A stretch of 64,000 bases of DNA from Rhodamnia argentea (Eukaryota > Streptophyta > Magnoliopsida > Myrtales > Myrtaceae): positions 13,888,001 to 13,952,000 of the forward strand of contig NC_063153.1 in NCBI RefSeq assembly GCF_020921035.1, read 5' to 3'. The notes beneath the pieces were generated by a model, which saw nothing but the letters and a program-made list of their open reading frames with translations, made no database searches and had not been told where the DNA came from. Below are positions 1 to 11,437 of this stretch, one piece after another. The stretch's first letter is position 1. Every line of letters begins with the position of its first letter. The position numbers and the translations under genes were made by a program.

Positions 1-1454
1 GCGGCTCTACCAACTCAACTTTGGTCATATTTTAAGCTGCAAGAACTTTCCGGTCGAAATATGTACGTGTTCGCCTCGCTAGGGTGGCCCTCCAGTACTG
101 TGCACAAGATTAAGGAGTCGAACGGAAATTCGGAAGCTCAAAAACCACTCGCGTTACCGTTACTATGTAAGAATGTCGTAAACGTCTCGAAAATATGATA
201 TTGCTTATGTTTTACGACGTTACGACGGCTCATCGTGATTAGATGTAAAGGCATTGTAAAATGGATAACACTACGATTATAGTGTTTTGCAAAAAAAATC
301 CCAAGCTTGGAGCGTGGTGCCCCCCGGCAGGACATCCTCGTTCCATGTTTTTAAACATTCCCAACCTTATGGCCTCCCTAAAAAGCTGGTGCCCTCCTCA
401 CTGAGCTTCCCTTTTCTCCAGCACAAGCTCCTCTATTTTATTGTATAGACACACCTGAATCACGCCAGAGAATTTCATAGATTCTATGGTTTATGGACCT
501 TTGTCGTGCAAGAAAAGATTCATGGACTTTTGCACTTTCTTTTGAGCCCCATGGCCTGTATACTTGCGTGATTGTTGCCATTCTGGCCCTCATGGAAGTT
601 TCCTCCTCTATTCGTAAGTCGAAATCGAAATAATCGAAGAGGAAACGACACTCGAAATCGGTGAAACGAGCCCCTCAAAGCCAGGGAATCGTCTTTAGTC
701 AGAATCTCATTCCTTTTTACTGCGTTTCGCTGCTGTAATCACTTCCCCTTGATAATTCTGTCTGTAGAATTCAATGCTTTCTTCCGATTCCTACAAATCA
801 AACGAGCACCTCAAAGCTGGGGAGTTACAGGTCCCAGTTCTGGCAGAAACCTCAATCCTTGTTATCTGGGTTTTGCTTGTCGTGATCCCATTTCCTTCCT
901 AATCCTATGCCGAGGTTAAGTTTTCTGTTCCTAGACAACGAGAATTGGATTCGAATGAATGGCAGTCCGTTTTCGAACTCTGATTTACAGAACATTACGC
1001 CTTTCCTTCGCATATATTCCACGAATATCGCGACACCTCATTCATGGTGACATTCTTCCCATTTGAGTTCGCTGATCTATCATTACATCTCAGTTTCATT
1101 AGCAGTATTTTTTGTGCATTGTGCTCAAACTTCGCTGCCGTGGCCCGATTTTGTGTTTTGTTGTTCTGAGTAAGACGCGGAATTTAGGAATGTAAGGGAA
1201 CTCTATTCAAGACTTTGTCGTTAGGAACTCATTCACCGTCTTCGCTCAAGATTGGAGTTTTCAGTGCAGATATATGTTCGTTCGGGGAAATGAAGAATGA
1301 ATTAGATTACTGAGATTCTTTAGAGATAGAGAAAGGACTAGCTAATAGTATGGTTCGCCTCCTTGAACGTAAGATAGGTGCAAGCTTCTATTGTATCATG
1401 CCCAACAATACGGATTTTTCTATTCATGCCAGTAAATTTCAATAGACATTAATA
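1..1454. other. Intergenic, no gene recognised
   Basis: AT-rich sequence with only short open frames in any direction and no recognisable protein similarity. The first 25 bases resemble positions 9704-9730 (both read 'ctctaccaactcaactttgg'), so the left edge may be part of a dispersed repeat. A phrase of the type 'cgagc(a/c)cctcaaagc' occurs twice, near 668 and 800. I see no supported gene here. Confidence 0.5.
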
Positions 1455-1917
1455 AGGGGTAAACTGTCCAAAAAGTCTTAAACTTATTTCATATTTGTGA
1501 ATCCAGTCCTAAACTATTTAATTTTGTCAATTGAGTTCTAAACATTTTAAAGTTTTGTCAATCGAGTCCATCCAGCCAATTTTGACTGAAAATCGGTGAC
1601 GTGGATGCAAGCTGTTCTACATGACAGGGCCGATGCTGACATGGACTTTTTTATTACTATTTTTTTATGTTTTTATTTTTATTTTCTTTACTTTTCTTTG
1701 TTTTTTTTTTTTTCCTTAAAGTGGTCGACAAGGGTCGTTGAGCTCTCGCCGGCCGTAGACGAAGCCGACCTCGCCCAAATCCGGGCGAAAATTAGTATGA
1801 TAGAGTTAATTGAAAATTTTTGAAAAGGTTAAGGACTAAATTGATAAAATTAAATAGTTTAGAGCTGAATTAACAAAAGTGAAACTCGTTAGGGTTTTTT
1901 AGATAATTTTCCCTCTT
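1455..1917. mobile_element. Fold-back MITE, family B
   Basis: The left end (phrases 'aaagtcttaaac', 'agtcctaaac') recurs as its reverse complement at the right end ('ggactaaattgataaaatt', 'gagctgaattaac'), so the two arms can pair. The centre holds a T-rich run and a GC-rich block around 1725-1790. Related copies lie at 12432-12985 and 14739-15258. There is no coding capacity, as expected of a non-autonomous element. Boundaries are approximate and I did not find a clean target duplication. Confidence 0.55.
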
Positions 1918-2379
1918 AATAAGTGTCAAGGATGCTACTAATAAAAAAGAGACCAATTACCCTATAATTTGTAAGGAATTATTAACCTTTTAATGGTTTG
2001 CAAATTAGTGCTTTTTGCACTAACTTACCAACGACTCAAACTCATCAACTCTTATATAAATTCACTTACCTGAATTAGAGTGATCTATTAAATTTTACCA
2101 AATCAACTTTTCAACTAATTTTCGAATATCAATTCTAGCTATTTACTAATGCTTAATAATTTTTTGGATTTATCGAGTTACCCTTTTTTGCTGGTCTCGG
2201 TTAAGCAAGATCTTTATATTTACAAACTCTTTTGAGACATTAATCAACCTAACTTAGCGTGACTCACCAAGTTATCTCTCATTAAGTTACCATCTTGTAT
2301 CGAGCACCCAAAAAGTCTTTTTGCTCACGCCCTTTCTTCTCTCTATCCATGTCTTCTTCAACCTTCAACAAAGGGAGTT

Positions 2380-2834
2380 GGTTTGCACTAGTCTTACCCT
2401 CCCCTCCCTCTCCTGTTGATTTTGTTTAGACTTTCTTATTCTTTTCTTATCTCTCGACCTCGATTTGGGAGTTCTCTTCGCTCGGTTAAGTTCTAGATCC
2501 GAGAGTTTGAACTTCCCCGATCTAGTTCTAGATTTAGGTGCTATCCTCTCCCGATCTAGATATGGGAGTTTCATAAATATGTTTTCAGGGATTATGTACT
2601 CTTGTGCTATGTCTGTGTACAAGTCATTTGTGTCCAAATTCTGTAGTGATCTCAGGAGCCATGGTGTCTCGCTAATCCACCAAGATTTATTTCCAAATAT
2701 TAGATTTGTGTTCGCTCAATCCGTTTTGGTTGTCTCCATACGACGATGGTGTAGAGGAAGCCGAACCTAAGCACGCTCCCCAATTGGCAATGTCGTATTC
2801 ACTAGAAAAGGAATTTTTGGAATGTGCTTACCAT
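2380..2834. repeat. Dispersed repeat fragment
   Basis: Shares phrases such as 'ctagatatgggagtt', a 'cataaatat' block and a 'gatggtg..gaggaagccgaa' block with 42180-42420, where the related sequence runs into a LINE-like 3' tail. It is therefore probably a retroelement fragment. The open frames on both strands here (about 90-100 codons) show no recognisable domain. Confidence 0.3.
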
Positions 2835-3483
2835 TGTTGGAAAAATGTTAAATAACATGAAAAACAAGAATTGTTAGAATATATTTAGAAAAGACGAGAA
2901 ATTAAGAACAATTGTCCGAGGCGTGCAATCACCGTTCTTAAGAATAATTCATCTCTCAAAGTATGAAACTTGGTGCGTAAGGCTTCTAGAAGCTTTCCTC
3001 CCAATATACAACAAACCTTCTATATTCCTCTCTGAATATTAGAAGGAACATAAACAAAGTTATGTGTATAAGAAAAAGAAAGAAGGGAAAAACTCTCTTA
3101 TGTAATGCAAAGATCTACGAAGATTGTTTCTTGAAATTCAATTTGTATGCAACCAAAATAAAACCGTTAAGAAACCGTTATAAAGCCATTGTAAAATAAT
3201 GGAAGGTTTATGAAGAAATAAATCAACCTTTACATGGTCTAAAGCCGTTAGAAAACCATTACATGATCGTTGCAAAATCATTATAGAACCGTTATATATT
3301 AATGAAGGACAGAGAACGTTGCTTCTGAGACTCTCCTCGTAGTCCGAGCTCGTCGGCTTCTGAGCTCACCAATGTCCGAGGTCGCCAACATTTGAGCTCA
3401 TCGTTAGAAAATCGTTGTAAAATGAAAACTTTATAGGCGATCATAACTATTATCAAAGCTTTTAGAAATACTTCAAAACTACT
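2835..3483 (-). repeat. Copia 3' LTR, larger part
   Basis: Aligns along its whole length with 8691-9340, for example 'gcgtaaggcttctag', 'ctgaatattagaaggaaca' and 'actctcttatgtaatgc'. It is cut at 3483 by the nested element; its last 13 bases lie at 6631-6643. The element reads on the minus strand, so this is the 3' LTR. Confidence 0.85.
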
Positions 3484-3510
3484 TGTTGACACCTAATTTT
3501 GGCGATCTCA

Positions 3511-3550
<40 letters not shown>
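3511..3550. repeat. (TTA)n microsatellite
   Basis: Uninterrupted run of about 13 TTA units, 27 bp inside the left end of the solo LTR. Confidence 0.95.
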
Positions 3551-3551
<1 letters not shown>

Positions 3552-4835
3552 GTTAAATAAGAATACGTGTAATTTACTTTTGTCTTATTGCAAAATAGAA
3601 AAAGTAAAACATATATGAAACGAATTTAAAAAAAAGAAAAAAGAAAATTCGGACCGGGCCAGTTAAGCCCACCTGAGCGAACCTCGGCCCACGTTTTCTC
3701 TACTTTTCCCGCGGACAGGCCTGCACTGGCAGCCCACCTACATTCCTTCTTTTTTCCATAGGCCCGTACGAGGCAGGCCTAGCCTTCTTTTTTATTTCCC
3801 ACGCGGGCCAGCCCAACTGGGCTTCTTTTTCTCCCAAGCGGACAGCCCACCTTTTCCTCTTATTTCCCCACAGCCCATCTTCTCTTCTGGTTTTTTTTTT
3901 ATTTTCTCAACAGCCCAGCTTCCCACATTCGCCCTCCACTTCACTCTTCTTTGCGCACACATCCACTCAGGTCACTCCCTCTCTCATCAACTCACGTCAC
4001 TCTCAGTTCCACCAAACACTTTCACCAACCTACGTCTACGTCAAGCTGGTTTCACTCCTGTCCACACAAGCAAGCTTGCTGAAGGAGGCGAGATGAGCAT
4101 AAGAGGAAGGAGAAGAGGGCAGGCTGAGGGTTCGTTCGGTTCAGCGTGCGACAAAAGATGGAGAGAAGATAGAGAAAAAGGAGAGAAAGTTGGAGCAGAA
4201 GGGGGGGTTCGGCTCAAAAAGAAAACAAAGAGGAAAAAGAGAGAGGAGGGAGCTTGGGAGTTGGCCTCTTGTTGCTCCATGTCGCCCAAAGCCTATTTTT
4301 CCTTGATTAGTTGCCTTTTGGTGTGTCCTCTGCATGACATAGCTTTCTCTTTTGGTGCTACCATTCCCGTCGACTTTCGTGCCCTTTTTTTTTTGGTTCT
4401 GCTACGTTTTGTTGATGTGGGGGTCGTTGTGGAGTCTCCCTTGAGGCCGATGGTGTTGATAATGGACGGGTGTCGAGCGAAGTGAGTGATGCTCGTTCAC
4501 GATCTTCTTGGGGCCAGTGTCGCTACAGGAGGGTCCTGGAAGCGATAGGTCGAGTCTGCCGTAGCCGACTTAAGACAACCACTTGCAGTACCGCCTTCTG
4601 ATATGATAGAGCGAGCGGAGGTGGAGTACTAGCTTGGACCAGTGGCATCGTAAGCGTGAGCAAAGGAGCCGCGCGAGCTCCGAACAGTGACGGGACAATG
4701 ATAAAAGTGAGGCTGACTAAGCTGACAATGCGGGCCGGTTTGGGCTTGATCAGAAGCAGAGTCGGGCGAATCTCGGTGTCTCATTTCGGTACTTGATAAG
4801 CTGACTTAGTTTTTGTGGGGAGAAGCTCCGTTGAA

Positions 4836-4971
4836 GCGAGATCGGGTAGTGCGGCGAGTGAGTCCCGGCAGGTGCGGAGGCGACTCGAGCGCGTGCTTAG
4901 TGAGCGAGATCGGGCAGTGCGGCGAGCGAGTCCCAGCAGGTGCGGCGACGAGGTTGGACTGGTTTGGGCGT
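4836..4971. repeat. 68-bp tandem duplication in the solo LTR
   Basis: The phrase 'gcgagatcggg(t/c)agtgcggcgag' starts at 4836 and again at 4904, followed each time by 'gagtccc(g/a)gcaggtgcgg'. A third partial match ('gtagtgcgacgagcgagtcc') occurs near 5355. Confidence 0.8.
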
Positions 4972-7050
4972 CACGTCGTGGAGGCTACCGGGACGTTACC
5001 CCATGAAGAAGGAGACTGTTGAAGGCTGAGGCGGAACTGACTGAGCTGGTGAGTCGGGCGAACTCGAGCTCGAACCCACAACGATGCCAACGCGAACAGA
5101 AAAAGGCGATGCAGGGTCAGATCCGTGGCACCTTGCGAGGTAGGCGGATCACACGTTCGAGCGAGCGAACCAAAGCAAGCAGGTTCTGGTGGTAGTTGTC
5201 GGCGCCCAGCGGTGACTGGCGGCAGTCGGGGACGTCGATAGGTAGTGGTTCGACGGCCAGACCTCAGCGTCGCAGTCTTGGAGTTCGGTGAACAAACCGG
5301 CGTCCAGGAGGTCCGGCAGGCGTGACTTGGCAGCGGCGCGATGAGCGGATCCCGGTAGTGCGACGAGCGAGTCCCGATGGAAGGCAATGTAGGCGAACGA
5401 AGGCTGGTGGCAGAGTCAGTTTTGGTCACGGCTGAAGGTGCAGTCCGTCGGAGGCATCCCATGGAGAAGACGATCAACAGTAGAGTGTGGGCGTTCTTTT
5501 TTTTTTTTTTTTTTTGCTGCATTGGGCTTGTCCGACTGGCTATTTTGTGAAAACAGAAGAGGTTGGGCCTGGGCTGTCTTATTTCAAGAGTGGGCTGATG
5601 GGGAGAGAAAAGAAAATCTTTTGGGCTTGGGCTGTGTTGCTTCTCGAGTGGGCTGGCGTGGAAGGAAGACATGCGGCTGGGCCGGTGCTGGTTTGGGTGT
5701 TTAGAGCTGGGCCGGAGAAAGGCATGGACCCAGTTCAGTCATAATAGAAAAATTGGGCCTGAACCTTTTGTGCCCACCGGGCCCAGGTTTGGTTCTCTCC
5801 CTCGGACCGGATCAGGCCCCGACGACCTGATCCAGGTCCGGATCTGAGAACCCGACCCGGACCCAGTTCCTTTTAATAAAATGTCAATAAAAAAATTAAA
5901 CAATAATAAAAAATTCAATAAAACCAGAAAAATTTCAAAAAATTAGAAAAATGATTTTCATGACCTTTTTACCCCTAATGTGAATTTTCAAGCCTTAAAT
6001 TGGCATTGATTGAAGGCTGATGTCAAATCCGGTCCGATATTGTTGTAATTCAACCTTCGAGGCGAAGTTATTTGTTTAAATATGGTCATCATAGATTTGG
6101 TCTGCACGTGCATATTCCAGTGTGTTATTTGGCATATTTACCTGATTGAGTGTTTATTATAACACTATCTTTTGAAAAATTGTCCGTTAATCGTTTTTCC
6201 TATATTATTAGGTTAAGGATAAATACGTAATTGCACTAAATGACAGAAAAATATTATGCATGATCATTTAGTACTTGTTAGATACCTGTTGAGCTTAAAA
6301 TGATATGCAAAATGTGTGGTCACTTTAGGGATTATCGATCGGTTAGATACCAAAAGGGCGCTAATAATCCGGTTAGCGTAAACAAGTCCCCGAACCTAGA
6401 AGCTCTGGTTGCGTAGGAATTGAGATAACCCTCCTGTGTCTCAATTGGTTTCTAGCGGACCCCAATAGGCTAGTAGCGACTCTCAATAGCATTTTAATTT
6501 GCTAATCAAGTAAAAGAAATCCAAAATCACGCAAGGTAGGACTTGGGAGAGTCCACGCCATTGACCGATGGCAATACCTTTAAACCCGCCGGACCCTTGG
6601 GGGAGGCCGAAGGTGGGTCGCGACACTACTGAAACATCCAACAATCCCTCACATATTTCAAAAAAATTTGAAAAGTAAAAAAAATAATGTTGGGTTATTG
6701 GAGCATAATGCATCGGAAGTGGTGCCGATTAGGCTATGAATCAATCTTAGAAAGAATCAACGCGGTTTTGCACTAATAGGCCATATGTATGCTTGGTTTA
6801 TTCATAAGTGCTCTAGAGATTATCATCAATAATTCTCATAGGAGTGGCCCCACTCCACACTTATATAGGCGATTCTATCAAGTGTATTCTACAGTTTAAT
6901 ACATCACTAATAATAGCTATGGAATTCATTAAGAGCTTAGCTCAACCTCTTTTTCCTTTGCGGTCTTGCACTATTTTTACCTTAGGAGGGGCATAAATTT
7001 TAATAATGCATTACTAGATCAATAAGTGACTTGTTATTACCTATATGAAC

Positions 7051-7284
7051 CTAATTCATGGGACTGTCAATCACATAGATTGGGTTACCATCACTATTGA
7101 TTTTTTTCAACTGGCTTAAGTCCCATTCTCCTTGATGCATAATCAAAGGATTGGCCAAAATCGCTTCTAACTTTACATAATTGATGGACACAATTCCATC
7201 TTTAAGTAGTGACTTTACCACATCACGTCTTAATCGGACATCTCTTTCTATCATTGAAATTTTACTCTTATTACCGCTTTGCAA
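7051..7284 (-). pseudogene. Copia RNase H C-terminal fragment
   Basis: The minus-strand frame of 77 codons includes R-D-V-V-K-S-L-L-K-D-G and the block I-N-Y-V-K-L-E-A-I-L-A-N-P-L. This matches the end of copia RNase H, where the family usually has 'I..dyVks..N.ADplTK'. The usual catalytic upstream half is absent. It fixes the element's orientation as minus. Confidence 0.7.
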
Positions 7285-7519
7285 TAGTTATTCTCGTGGC
7301 AATCACAATGCGGACACGTAAGGTGTCAATTTCATTCCCAAAGAAACATATGCTAAGAAATTTCTCAATTGCTCAGCCTCAATTTCAACTATAAGTTTGA
7401 GAAACATTTTCCCTTTCCCCGAGAACTTGAACATTTCTCGGATCATCTAGATATATATTTTATCTTCCTTCCCCTACTAGAGCGTAGGAGGATTAAGAAT
7501 TATGTTTTTACGTAAATGC

Positions 7520-7690
7520 TTGGTAGCACCTGAGTCTACCACCCAGTCACATTGCCACAATATTGGCATGAGAATGACCACAGTAATTTCGTCATCAAAA
7601 TTGTCTACTTGAACCAAATTGACTATTGGTTTAGCAGGATTGTCGTTTTCGTGAACACACGTCCTATAGTGGACTTTATCGCATCTGAAT
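7520..7690 (-). pseudogene. Copia gag zinc-knuckle/protease remnant
   Basis: On the minus strand a Cys-rich stretch resembling a CCHC knuckle (F-R-C-D-K-V-H-Y-R-T-C, around 7655-7690) is followed by W-V-V-D-S-G-A-T-K-H (7517-7546), the aspartic protease active-site signature of copia polyproteins. The order gag then protease is normal. Integrase and reverse transcriptase, expected next, are deleted before the RNase H fragment. Confidence 0.7.
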
Positions 7691-8690
7691 CCAAAAATTC
7701 AACTAGCATCACTATATCCTTCTAATACAATGAAAATTCCAAGGTATAAAATGTCATAGTCTTACATTCACGTAGCTGCAAAATTACAACTCTGACGTTT
7801 ATATTTGAAGTTCACATCTTTCTTTCACTTGGGTCATGCACTCCACTTTGCCCCCACATAGTCATGTTGTAGAACCATTAGAACAAATGCAATAACCATA
7901 TCGTGAAGCAAAAGGAGAGAACAACTTACTACAACAATGCTCCTGGACCCTTTCATTCTTATTTTACATCTTTAGTCAAAATAGTTTTTTTAACGGCATG
8001 CCATAAAGTTTTGCTATTAACTGGCCTCGTGAATGCACATCTAATTAAAAACATAATTAAGTAGGAGAACGGGAACAACTAATGACCAACGCACTCTACT
8101 TTCCATAAGATAGATAGTAAACAAGGTAAAACACCAGCATTTCTCTTTTGAGAAACCTACCCAGAGTATTCCATTTGAATCGACACTCCATATTAACACA
8201 GTAAACTTCCTAATGCCGCTAGAATTACAAGATTTACCAAACACAAGTAGAAAAATTAAATCCTCCAACAAAATCAGCAAGTAATAAAAAAAAAGGACAC
8301 ATAAACTTTTTAAAATAACTTATGTTTAGGCAACTATAAATCCTTCTTGCGTTAATTGATTTTTCTTTTTAAAACGGAATCGAAAGGCTCGATTGGTTTG
8401 GCGGGATCCGCAGAATCGTCCTCCTTGCGGCGTGAGAAGACTTGCTCATATGCAAACAATAGCATTGTTGCAGCAATCCAATTTGTGACATTGTGCTAAT
8501 ATAAGAAATTGAATTAGAACGAACAATGATGGAAAGCCGCCTTGGTCCCGAGGGTGATGAGTGATTTAATGATGCCAAGATCAGTAAGCTTCCTCCAGGT
8601 GGGACGTTAACCTCTTCCCAGGGCGCCATCTATTTCCACATCGATCGTCTTTGACCACCATGGAACCCGTAAGGCATTTATCCTTATGAT

Positions 8691-9353
8691 TGTCAGAAAA
8701 ATATTAAATAACATGAAAAACCAAGAATAGTTAGAAATCTATGTAGAAAAGATGAGAAACTAAGAACAATCGTCCGAGGTGTGCAAACACTATCTTAAGG
8801 ATAATTTCGCCCTTCGTAGTACGAAACTCGATGCGTAAGGCTTCTAGCTGCTATCCTTCCAAGATACAACAGACCTTCTTCTATATTCCGTACTGAATAT
8901 TAGAAGGAACATGAACAACATTATGTGTATAACCCAGCAAAGAAAAAAGAGAAAAACTCTCTTATGTAATGCGAAGTCCTAAGAAGATTGTTTCTTGAAA
9001 TTCAATTTATATTCAACCGAAATAGAGCCATTGAGAAACCGCTATAAAGCCATTGTAAAATAATTGAGGGTTTAATTAGCCTTTATGTGATCATTGTAAA
9101 ACCGTTAGAAAACGGTTACATGACCGTTGCAAAACCATTATAGAACCTTTATGTATTAATTGAGGACAGAGAACGTTACTTATAAGACTCTTCTCAGAGT
9201 CCGAGTTCGTCGCCTTCTGAGCTCGTCAACGTCTGATCCCGCCAACATCCGAGTTCGTCATTAGAAAACCGTTACAAAATGAAAACTTTATAGGCGATCA
9301 TAACTATTATCAAAGCTTTTAAAAATACTTTAAAACTACTGAAATATCCAACA
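8691..9353 (-). repeat. Copia 5' LTR (intact, 663 bp)
   Basis: Starts TGTCAGAAAAATATT and ends ATCCAACA. It matches the split left LTR throughout with many substitutions, which implies an old insertion. It keeps the uninterrupted CTACT at 9336-9340 that was the target of the nested element in the other LTR. Confidence 0.85.
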
Positions 9354-11437
9354 CTTATCATTAATGATGGTACGGGATCAAGTGATCGGTCTACTGGTGC
9401 TCTGTTGATCTTTCTTGTTTTCTGGATTTGGCTATGTTTCGCAGTATTCTAAGCTTTGCTTTGCTTTGTTAGGAAATCTATGTACTTTTGAAGTATCTTT
9501 TTGAGTAGTGAATAGAATTTTGATGGACTCTACAAGAGATAAATTGGCCATGTAGAGGGCATGAACCTCTGACCTCTTTGACACCATTCACTCGGGGTAT
9601 CATCAAAACTAGGAGGAGCTTTCACTAATTTATCCTTCCCAAAGAAGGTTCTAATAAGAGAATCGTGAGATTCGACCCCATAACCTCCGAAATAATTGGC
9701 CGCTGACTCTACCAACTCAACTTTGGGCTTTCTCAAGTTTTGCACTACACTTTACATATCAGCCCGCCTGAATTTTTTGGATTGAACTATCTGCCCTATT
9801 TCTCGCCTATGTGGCCATCTGAATAACGCGTTATCAACTTTCGTTTGAATTAATCTCGATGTTTATGAACCCTTAATTTTTTTTTTTAAAATGCGTTATA
9901 CTTAACAACTTTTTTAAGAAATTACCAACCATAATTACAGTGACTTGCTAGCTCTTCTCGAATTACTAAACAAGTTGATTTTTCTTGCACTTACTAAGTA
10001 TGCTTATCTTACCAACTTTTATTTACCTAAAGTGTAGCAACTGCCCCGATTATCGACGAGAACAACATCATTGCCCGCGAGTGTCGTCGGATCGACTTGA
10101 CCAATCATTAGCACATCTATTAACATGCTAATGAGGACATTCTTTTCTGGGGAAAAATTAATGCAGAGAGCGACCTGCGTCTGATTCGTAGAGAGGTTGC
10201 GTTAACGTCAACTCAAAAAATTAAGCATAACATGGTTGTTTCTCTCTGGTAAGTCGTAATTGCATGCATGAAATTCAATGACGTCACTGTCGGAGGTTTA
10301 TGTCGCAGGTAAATAATTATGGCCACCCGCCGTCCAGATTAGGGGTGATGCGATGTACTTGATTAGCCCGCGGCCTCTCCCGACTTGAAATCTCTCACGT
10401 GGTGCTTAGTACAATTAACCCGTCGTTAGGGCATACTTAATCAACCTACGTGGCCATAGCCAACCTTCACCTTTGTGCTTTGATCAGACAAGCTCGAATT
10501 CGAGCATGTGCGCAAGTTGTTGCAAAATGACAGGAAAATAATTGTGACAGGACTAATGTTTAAGCTAGAAAAAAAAATTAATCCAACGTTGGACTAATAA
10601 TTCAATTCCGAACCACTGTCAAATTTCGCAAGCCGGCTTAGTATAGCATTCGACTAATCAGAAGTTTAGTCTTGATATGCAAATTGACTCCAACTCCGAT
10701 TTCTGGCAATTACAAAATAGCTGACATGATCTATTTCATTTCATTCGACGTGATAAATCAAGCCCAAATATTAATCTTTATAGGTATTTCCGTGTCGTAT
10801 AAGAATCGACATACATATTTCTAAATTCTAATTCTGTTTTAACTCTTGGGCCAAAAAACTCTCGTCGAGGCGAGACGTGTCGTACCCGGTTTGGGAGTAT
10901 ACTTCGTTGGAGCTATCGAGATATATAAAATTCCAATTTTTCTTTCACAGCATATGCAAAAGGGTATAAGAAGAAGATTCTCGATTTGCTACTTACAAAA
11001 TCGCGATTTGAAAGCAAAATTGTCGTCACGTAATGGCATTTATCCACACACTTGCCGAACCTGATAGCACCCGAATTGGTGGTCTGCCAGATCACTTTCC
11101 TTTAGGCAAAAGTCCTCATCAAATTAAAGTTGGGAAAAAAAAAAAAAGTCACGCAAAGAATTGTTCATCACCGTCTAGTGATTGTACCTTCATTTGTCCT
11201 CGCTCGCGTAGCCCATAGATTCTAATCTACTCCTACGATTCCATAACCACCACGGCTTTTAGATTAACCACCAAATTCATATTAATTATATAGTAACACG
11301 ACATTAGCTACACGATAAACTAATATAATCCCCTCTTAAGATTTTAAATTCACACCAATTTTACACTCTTATAAGCTCCTCAGACATCATCGTCATATCC
11401 GAAATCCCTTCCTACCACCCCCAAACCACCATGCGAG
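9354..11437. other. Intergenic; upstream region of the ATL gene
   Basis: AT-rich with no supported gene. A minus-strand frame of 71 codons (9530-9745) contains a plausible peptide but I recognise no family. The stretch 9400-9525 has a T-rich 3'-tail look of a non-LTR retroelement, which is weak evidence. The last few hundred bases should contain the ATL promoter and 5' leader; no certain TATA box was identified. Confidence 0.4.

Larger units (their letters stand above)
3484..6625. mobile_element. Solo LTR (3142 bp), probably Ty3-gypsy
   Basis: Inserted into the copia LTR: it begins TGTTGACACC, ends GGTCGCGACA (TG...CA ends) and is flanked by the perfect 5-bp duplication CTACT (3479-3483 and 6626-6630). 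The uninterrupted right copia LTR has a single CTACT at the same place. The piece contains a TTA microsatellite, a GC-rich block (about 4080-5870) and AT-rich sequence, but no gag or pol, primer site or second LTR, so a solo LTR left by recombination is the simplest reading. Long LTRs ending in a 'gcgaca' phrase recall plant Tat/Ogre-type gypsy elements, but that assignment is from memory. A 233-codon antisense frame at 4971-5672 is low-complexity and not called. Confidence 0.8.
2835..9353 (-). mobile_element. Degenerate Ty1-copia LTR retrotransposon, internally deleted, with nested insertion
   Basis: Two diverged direct repeats bracket the element. The right LTR is 8691-9353 (663 bp). The left LTR is 2835-3483 plus 6631-6643 (662 bp once the nested insertion at 3484-6625 and one target-duplication copy are removed). 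Both start TGT and end CCAACA. The interior (6644-8690, about 2 kb) codes on the minus strand: a degenerate zinc-knuckle, an aspartic-protease D-S-G-A motif near 7522-7536 and an RNase H C-terminus at 7051-7284. Integrase and reverse transcriptase are missing, so the interior is about half the usual length. A purine-rich tract sits next to the left LTR (minus-strand reading of 6644-6655). The primer-binding site is not recognisable. The flanks show an imperfect 8-bp repeat (CTTACCAT/CTTATCAT), not the expected 5-bp duplication. Confidence 0.85.

Noticed and set aside
4971..5672. 233-codon antisense frame
   Set aside because: Low-complexity translation of the GC-rich part of the solo LTR; includes a poly-Lys run from the T tract.
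8369..8629. 86-codon minus-strand frame as copia gag
   Set aside because: It sits where gag should begin, but I see no gag motif; it may be leader or captured sequence.
9530..9745. 71-codon minus-strand frame as a gene
   Set aside because: The composition is plausible but there is no recognised family, no exon structure and it lies in repeat-rich DNA.
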